Assembly: GCF_000422285.1 (NCBI RefSeq)
Contig: NZ_AULM01000005.1
Location: 1 to 64,000, forward strand
Reading direction: 5' to 3'
DNA: 64,000 bases
DNA from: Desulfatiglans anilini DSM 4660
GTDB taxonomy: Bacteria; Desulfobacterota; DSM-4660; Desulfatiglandales; Desulfatiglandaceae
Numbering within the stretch: the first letter of the stretch is position 1; each line of letters opens with the position of its first letter. Of this stretch, positions 58,247 through 64,000 are shown piece by piece. A program made the translations under genes and the position numbers. The notes below the pieces were generated by a model. It was not told the origin of the DNA. It saw nothing but the letters and a program-made list of their open reading frames with translations, and searched no databases.

Positions 58247-58517
58247 CCATCCGGAAATGGTCTTTTTGGCCCATCTCGGCGTCAACCTGCACGTTTGCTT
58301 GTGCGGCGCCCACCAGGTCTCCGCCGCACAAACCCTTGATTTCCTTGATATTGGCCAGACCGGGACCCGCCGCGTACCGGGGGGACTGAGCACCCGAAAG
58401 GTGTGAAGAAACCGGGACCCGCCCCGCAGGGGTGGGACTGAGCACGTGCAGCGTGTGAAGAAAAATCCTCATTTCCGGATTGGAAACGGGGTTCTACCGC
58501 GAAATCACCCCCGGATG
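58247..58517. repeat. Short terminal-inverted-repeat element, copy 2, with internal duplication
   Basis: Starts CCATCCGGAAATGG like copy 1 at 21517. The right end is degenerate (CCCCCGGATG). Interior blocks TGATTTCCTTGATATTGGCC, GACTGAGC and GTGTGAAGAAAAATC are shared. It is ~50 bp longer because a 52-bp unit is repeated in tandem at 58359-58410 and 58411-58462. It fills almost all of the rsmA-panC gap (58245-58610). Confidence 0.75.
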
Positions 58518-58610
58518 AATACTACCTGGATGGTTTTCGTCCGATGACCTGTTGAAAACTTCCATCCCGGAGGGCTCTGACCGCCGGGAGGCGGTGAAAG
58601 GGGTCCCTGT

Positions 58611-59462
58611 ATGGAGATCATCGAATCGGTCCAGGAGATGCAGGAGAAGGCCGAGGCCCTGCGGATGGCGGGGTACACCATCGGCCTCGTGCCCACGATG
58701 GGGTTCCTGCACGAGGGGCACCTCGAACTGATGCGCGTTGCAAAAAAACTCGCGACCCATGCGGTTGTCAGCATCTTCGTGAACCCTTCGCAGTTCGGGC
58801 CGAACGAGGATTTCGAACGCTATCCGCGCGACCGGGAAGGCGATCTCGCGAAGGCCGAGTCGGTCGGGGTGGATGTCGTCTTCCTGCCGACGGCGCAGGA
58901 GATGTATCCCGCCGGCTTTCAGACACGGGTGCAGGTCCTGGAAGTGACCCAGCACCTGTGCGGGCTTTCGAGGCCGACCCACTTCGACGGCGTGGCGACG
59001 GTGGTCACGAAGCTCTTCCATATCACCCGGCCGCACATCGCCGTCTTCGGCCAGAAGGATTTTCAGCAGCTGACGGTGATCAGCCGCATGACGGCGGACC
59101 TCGATATGGGCATCGAGATCGTGGGCGTGCCGATCGTCCGGGAGGCGGACGGGCTCGCCATGAGTTCGCGAAACAAATACCTCGGCGCCGAGGAGCGGAT
59201 CGTCGCCCGGTGCCTCAAAAAGGGGCTCGAGCTGGCGCAGGACCTGGTGCGCGCGGGTGAGCGGGATGCCGCCGCCATCCGGCGGACGGTGGAGGCGCTG
59301 ATCTCCGGCCAGCCGTTTACCCGGATCGACTACATCAGCCTGGCGGACCCCGAGACCCTGGAAGAGGTGGCCGTGCTCCAGCGGGACGCCTTGATGGCGC
59401 TCGCGGTATTCGTAGGCAGCACCCGGCTGATCGACAATGCCGTGTTGGAGGTCCGGGCCTGA
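58611..59462 (+). CDS. panC: Pantothenate synthetase PanC
   Basis: 283 residues, standard length. Adenylation motifs PTMGFLHEGHLELM (HxGH), VSIFVNPSQFGPNEDFERYPR, FHITRPHIAVFGQKDFQQ and GLAMSSRN are all present. It joins pantoate and beta-alanine with ATP, the last step to pantothenate and hence CoA. The preceding 94 bp follow the repeat element and should hold the promoter, but I could not assign boxes. Confidence 0.95.
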   Translation: MEIIESVQEMQEKAEALRMAGYTIGLVPTMGFLHEGHLELMRVAKKLATHAVVSIFVNPSQFGPNEDFERYPRDREGDLAKAESVGVDVVFLPTAQEMYPAGFQTRVQVLEVTQHLCGLSRPTHFDGVATVVTKLFHITRPHIAVFGQKDFQQLTVISRMTADLDMGIEIVGVPIVREADGLAMSSRNKYLGAEERIVARCLKKGLELAQDLVRAGERDAAAIRRTVEALISGQPFTRIDYISLADPETLEEVAVLQRDALMALAVFVGSTRLIDNAVLEVRA

Positions 59463-59514
59463 GCCCGGATGCGGCGACAAGGCCGCCAACCCAATGACAA
59501 TGAAGGAGTGAGCG

Positions 59515-60678
59515 ATGAAAGCAACGAATTTTCTCTTCACCTCGGAGTCGGTCACCGAGGGCCATCCCGACAAGATCGCCGATCAGATCTCCGATCACAT
59601 ATTGGACGAGTTCATGCTGCTCGACCCGAAATCCCGGGTCGCCTGCGAAACCCTGGTCACGACCGGCATGGCCATGATCGCCGGGGAGATCACGAGTTCC
59701 GCCTATGTGGATTTTCCCGAGGTGGTGCGCTCCACCATCAAGGACATCGGTTACAACAACTCCTCCATGGGGTTCGACTGGGAGACCTGCGCCGTGCTCT
59801 CGAGCATCGACAAGCAGTCTCCCGACATCGCGATCGGTGTGAACGGGACCGGTTTGTTCAAGGAGCAGGGCGCCGGCGACCAGGGGCTCATGTTCGGCTA
59901 TGCCTGCACCGACACCGATGTCCTGATGCCGATGCCCATCTACCTGGCGCACCGCCTCACGCGGCGCCTCGCCCATGTGCGCAAATCGGGCCAGCTCCCG
60001 TGGCTGCGCCCCGACGGGAAGAGCCAGGTGACGGTGCACTACGTGGACGGGAAGCCTCACCGGGTGCACACCGTCGTCATCGCGGCCCAGCACGAGCCCG
60101 ACGTGGATTATGACACCCTGAGGGAGGCCATCATCGAAAAGGTGATCGAAGAGGTGATCCCGGCCGAACTCCTCGACAGCGAGACGCAGTACTTCATCAA
60201 CACCACCGGGCGTTTCGTCGTTGGCGGCCCGCTGGGCGACTGCGGGCTCACCGGGCGGAAGATCATCATGGACACCTACGGCGGCTTCGGCTACCACGGC
60301 GGCGGCGCCTTCTCCGGGAAGGATCCCTCGAAGGTCGACCGCAGCGCCTCCTACATGTGCCGGTACGTGGCCAAGAACATCGTCGCTGCCGGTCTGGCGA
60401 CGACCTGCGAGATGCAGGTCGCCTACACCATCGGCCGCGCCGAGCCCGTTTCGGTGATGGTGGGGGCATACAGCACGGGCGTTGTGCCGAGCGCGGAGCT
60501 GACCGAGATCGTCAGGAAGACCGTGGATCTTCGTCCGGCGGCGATCATCGAACGCCTGGACCTGCTGCGGCCCATCTACCGGAAGACCTCCAATTACGGG
60601 CACTTCGGCCGGGAGCTGCCGGAGTTTTCCTGGGAGAAGACGGACCTCGTGGAGGATCTGAAGCGCGCGGTGAAGTGA
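59515..60678 (+). CDS. metK: S-adenosylmethionine synthetase MetK
   Basis: 387 residues. Motifs [28 protein letters not shown] and [17 protein letters not shown] mark a standard MetK. It makes SAM from methionine and ATP. AGGAG lies upstream of the ATG. Together with ahcY downstream it covers SAM formation and S-adenosylhomocysteine removal. SAM demand is high here given the two radical SAM enzymes, though no direct link is implied. Confidence 0.96.
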   Translation: MKATNFLFTSESVTEGHPDKIADQISDHILDEFMLLDPKSRVACETLVTTGMAMIAGEITSSAYVDFPEVVRSTIKDIGYNNSSMGFDWETCAVLSSIDKQSPDIAIGVNGTGLFKEQGAGDQGLMFGYACTDTDVLMPMPIYLAHRLTRRLAHVRKSGQLPWLRPDGKSQVTVHYVDGKPHRVHTVVIAAQHEPDVDYDTLREAIIEKVIEEVIPAELLDSETQYFINTTGRFVVGGPLGDCGLTGRKIIMDTYGGFGYHGGGAFSGKDPSKVDRSASYMCRYVAKNIVAAGLATTCEMQVAYTIGRAEPVSVMVGAYSTGVVPSAELTEIVRKTVDLRPAAIIERLDLLRPIYRKTSNYGHFGRELPEFSWEKTDLVEDLKRAVK

Positions 60679-60853
60679 GGCCTTCGCGGCGAATGCCGTG
60701 ACGCCGCCCTTTCTTTGCCGGTTTTCCGGTACGAAGGCATGCGCTCGCGCGGCCGGATCAGGGAGGCGAACGGCGTTGCGGGAAGAGGCCGATGCGGCTT
60801 TCGAGCGGTGAGAAGCGTCGGGTTCTGTTCGGGGCCGAGCGCTGGAATGGTAT

Positions 60854-60892
60854 CCATCCGCAAATGATTTCGCGGTAGGACATCATTTCCCG
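60854..60892. repeat. Possible collapsed copy of the inverted-repeat element
   Basis: CCATCCGCAAATGATT followed after a few bases by GTAGGACATCATTTCCCGG looks like the two ends of the 21517 element brought together, with the interior deleted. One mismatch in the left end and one in the right. It lies in the 276-bp metK-ahcY gap, which shows nothing else recognisable. Confidence 0.4.
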
Positions 60893-60948
60893 GCGAAGCA
60901 GGGCAGCGTCCCTGCGGCTTGACGCACAACAAGAGACAGGAAGGATAA

Positions 60949-62280
<1,332 letters not shown>

Positions 62281-62294
62281 GATCAGTCCGGCAT

Positions 62295-64000
62295 ATGACG
62301 GTCAAACGGCTACTGCTCTGGGTGCCGCTGGCACTCATGCTCTTTCTGGTGCAGGCCTATTTCTGGGTGCCGAGCTATGAGGAGCAGACCCGGGGGAACC
62401 CGGAGCGGCTGGAGTCGTTCATCACGGGGTCCATCGGGGATGCGAGTATCCTCAACCCCATTCTCTCTGCGGATTCCGCGAGCAGTGAGATCAATGCGCT
62501 CGTCTTCGAGGGGCTGCTCGACCGCGATGAGGAGCTGCGGCTGCGGGGCCGTCTGGCCGAGTCCTGGGAGATCCGGGAGGAGGCGTGGTTCTACCTGAAT
62601 CCGGCCGCCTCGGAGACGGGGGGAGCGGACGGCGCCGAGGTGGTCGCGCGCCTCATCAAGGCCCGCGGGGGATTGCTGGACCTACCGCCTGAAGTGGCGG
62701 AATCCCTCGCCCATATCCAGGGCGTGGAGGTCTTGCCGGCCCGGACCTTTACCGAAACCCGCAAGGTGCGCCAGGGGTCCGGTGAGGGCGAGGAGACCGG
62801 GATCGAACTGACCGTCCATGCGCCGGAAAGGATTTGGTTGAGCCTCGACCGCGTCGATCCGGAGATCTTCGACCGGCTTCGGACGGTGCTGGGAGAAGAG
62901 GTTCTCGCCCCGTTCCAGAGCGCGGGTCTCGTGCAGGCCTCCGCGCCGATCGAGGAGGCGCTCCTTGTCCGGCTCGCGGAGGAGCTGCTGCCGCAGACCG
63001 AGCACAACCCCATCGTCACCTTCCGCCTCCGCCCCGGGGTGCGCTTCCACGACGGACACCCCGTCACCGCCAGGGATGTCCGCTTCACCTACGATGCCAT
63101 CATGGACCCCCGGAATCTCTCGCCGCGCGTCTCCGACTACGAACCGGTGAAGTCGGTCGAGGTCCCGGACCCGCTGACGGTCCGGATCGTTTACAAGCGC
63201 CTGTATTCTCCGGCCCTGGCGAGCTGGGGCATGGGCATCCTCCCCGAACACCTCTTGAATGCGGAGGCGCTGAAGCGCGAAGCCGCCGAGCGGGGGATGG
63301 ACCCCGAGGCGTTTTCCATGCGCCAGAGCCGCTTCAACCGCCGGCCCGTCGGATGCGGACCGTTCGTCTTCAAGGAGTGGCTCTCCGATCAGCACATCGA
63401 GCTGACACGCTTCGAGGATTACTGGGAGGGCGCCCCCAACTACCGTCGCTATGTCTACCGGGTGATCCCGGACCTTCTGACCCAGGAGATGGAGTTCTAT
63501 GCCGGGACGGTGGACAACTACGCGGTGCAGCCGCACCAGGTCGAAAGGTTGTCCCGGGATCCGCGCTTCCAGAGCTTTTCCGGGGTGAGCTTCGGGTACA
63601 CCTATATCGCCTACAACCTGCGCCGCGAGCCGTTCAATGACGCGCGCGTCCGCCGGGCGCTCGGGATGGCGATCGATGTCGAGAAGATCATCCGCTTTGT
63701 GCTTTACGGGCAGGGCGAGCGCATCACCGGCCCTTTCGTGAAGCAGACCGACTTTTACGACCACTCGATCGAGCCGCTTCCTTACGACCCGGAAGCGGCG
63801 CTTGCGCTGCTGGCGGAGGCCGGATGGCGCCGGGGTCCGGAGGGCTGGCTCGAGAAGGACGGACGCCGGCTCCAGTTCACGCTCATCACGAACGGCGGCA
63901 ACGACACGCGGAAGGCCATCCTGGCCATTGCGCAGGACGCCTGGAAGCAGATCGGGATCGACGTGCGGACCGACATCCTGGAGTGGTCGGTTTTTATCGA
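62295..64000 (+). CDS. Extracellular solute-binding protein (SBP_bac_5, peptide/nickel type), 3' truncated by window
   Basis: 568 codons are visible with no stop. An N-terminal signal anchor (LLLWVPLALMLFLVQAYFW) is followed by GSIGDASILNPILSADSAS, NALVFEGLLDRDEELRLRGRLAESW and, much later, FRLRPGVRFHDGHPVTARDVRFTYDA. The DppA/OppA order continues with FNDARVRRALGMAID. Between the WE motif and FRLRPG lies a ~140-residue insertion (about 97-236) that splits a normally continuous stretch. It binds an oligopeptide or similar ligand for an ABC importer presumably encoded beyond the window. Confidence 0.88.
   Translation, partial: MTVKRLLLWVPLALMLFLVQAYFWVPSYEEQTRGNPERLESFITGSIGDASILNPILSADSASSEINALVFEGLLDRDEELRLRGRLAESWEIREEAWFYLNPAASETGGADGAEVVARLIKARGGLLDLPPEVAESLAHIQGVEVLPARTFTETRKVRQGSGEGEETGIELTVHAPERIWLSLDRVDPEIFDRLRTVLGEEVLAPFQSAGLVQASAPIEEALLVRLAEELLPQTEHNPIVTFRLRPGVRFHDGHPVTARDVRFTYDAIMDPRNLSPRVSDYEPVKSVEVPDPLTVRIVYKRLYSPALASWGMGILPEHLLNAEALKREAAERGMDPEAFSMRQSRFNRRPVGCGPFVFKEWLSDQHIELTRFEDYWEGAPNYRRYVYRVIPDLLTQEMEFYAGTVDNYAVQPHQVERLSRDPRFQSFSGVSFGYTYIAYNLRREPFNDARVRRALGMAIDVEKIIRFVLYGQGERITGPFVKQTDFYDHSIEPLPYDPEAALALLAEAGWRRGPEGWLEKDGRRLQFTLITNGGNDTRKAILAIAQDAWKQIGIDVRTDILEWSVFI

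Overview
The window (64 kb, visibly G+C-rich, genes packed on both strands) looks chromosomal and most like a Desulfobacterota (former Deltaproteobacteria) genome. Reasons: the gene order phoH - 7TM/HD hydrolase - ybeY - pdxJ - acpS - CBS - tsaE - lysC, the metK-ahcY pair, several sigma-54 activators, a Cys-rich PAS histidine kinase, and two complete pilus systems side by side. The family cannot be fixed from sequence alone.

Layout. 1-1500: accessory left edge with the N-terminus of an IS1634-type transposase running off the window, a DUF433/DUF5615 toxin-antitoxin-like pair, and an orphan AbrB-type regulator whose promoter carries a perfect inverted repeat. 1544-6756 (-): a four-gene signalling operon (small protein, Rossmann-PAS-PAS histidine kinase, receiver-PAS-kinase, NtrC-type activator). 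7346-8968 (+): membrane class III nucleotide cyclase. 9011-20859: a lasso-peptide gene cluster. 21802-35192: a type IV pilus/MSHA-like system (pseudopilins, major pilin behind a sigma-54 promoter, membrane-tethered activator, GspF, GspE, secretin, PilP, PilO, PilM-PilN fusion). 35451-46588 (-): a complete Tad/Flp pilus operon, preceded at 47079-47146 by what reads as a GEMM-I (c-di-GMP class I) riboswitch directly downstream of a good promoter. 47606-58244 (+): housekeeping operon phoH to rsmA. 58611-62280 (+): panC, metK, ahcY. 62295-end (+): a solute-binding protein cut by the window edge.

The most interesting region is the lasso cluster. A 48-codon gene at 15412-15558 encodes a precursor with a WxxP leader motif, Thr at -2 and a predicted core AGTTGDGSDNQSYS (Ala1, Asp9 acceptor, five-residue tail ending in Ser). 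Around it lie the recognition protein (PqqD/B1), leader protease (B2), asparagine-synthetase-like cyclase (C) and ABC exporter (D). Five kinds of extra enzyme accompany them: an HprK-like kinase, a PF14907-type nucleotidyltransferase, a GT-B glycosyltransferase, two tandem radical SAM/SPASM paralogues and a two-domain cupin. Kinase plus nucleotidyltransferase recalls paeninodin and pseudomycoidin, which are phosphorylated on the C-terminal Ser. The additional glycosyltransferase, radical SAM pair and cupin suggest a more heavily decorated product than those.

Second theme: surface pili under second-messenger control. The type IV pilus ATPase has two N-terminal MshEN-type repeats (c-di-GMP binding in this family), and the Flp operon has the candidate c-di-GMP riboswitch. 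The type IV pilin has a textbook -24/-12 promoter next to its likely activator. A short element with 13-bp terminal inverted repeats occurs in two full copies (21517-21735, 58247-58517) and possibly one collapsed copy (60854-60892).
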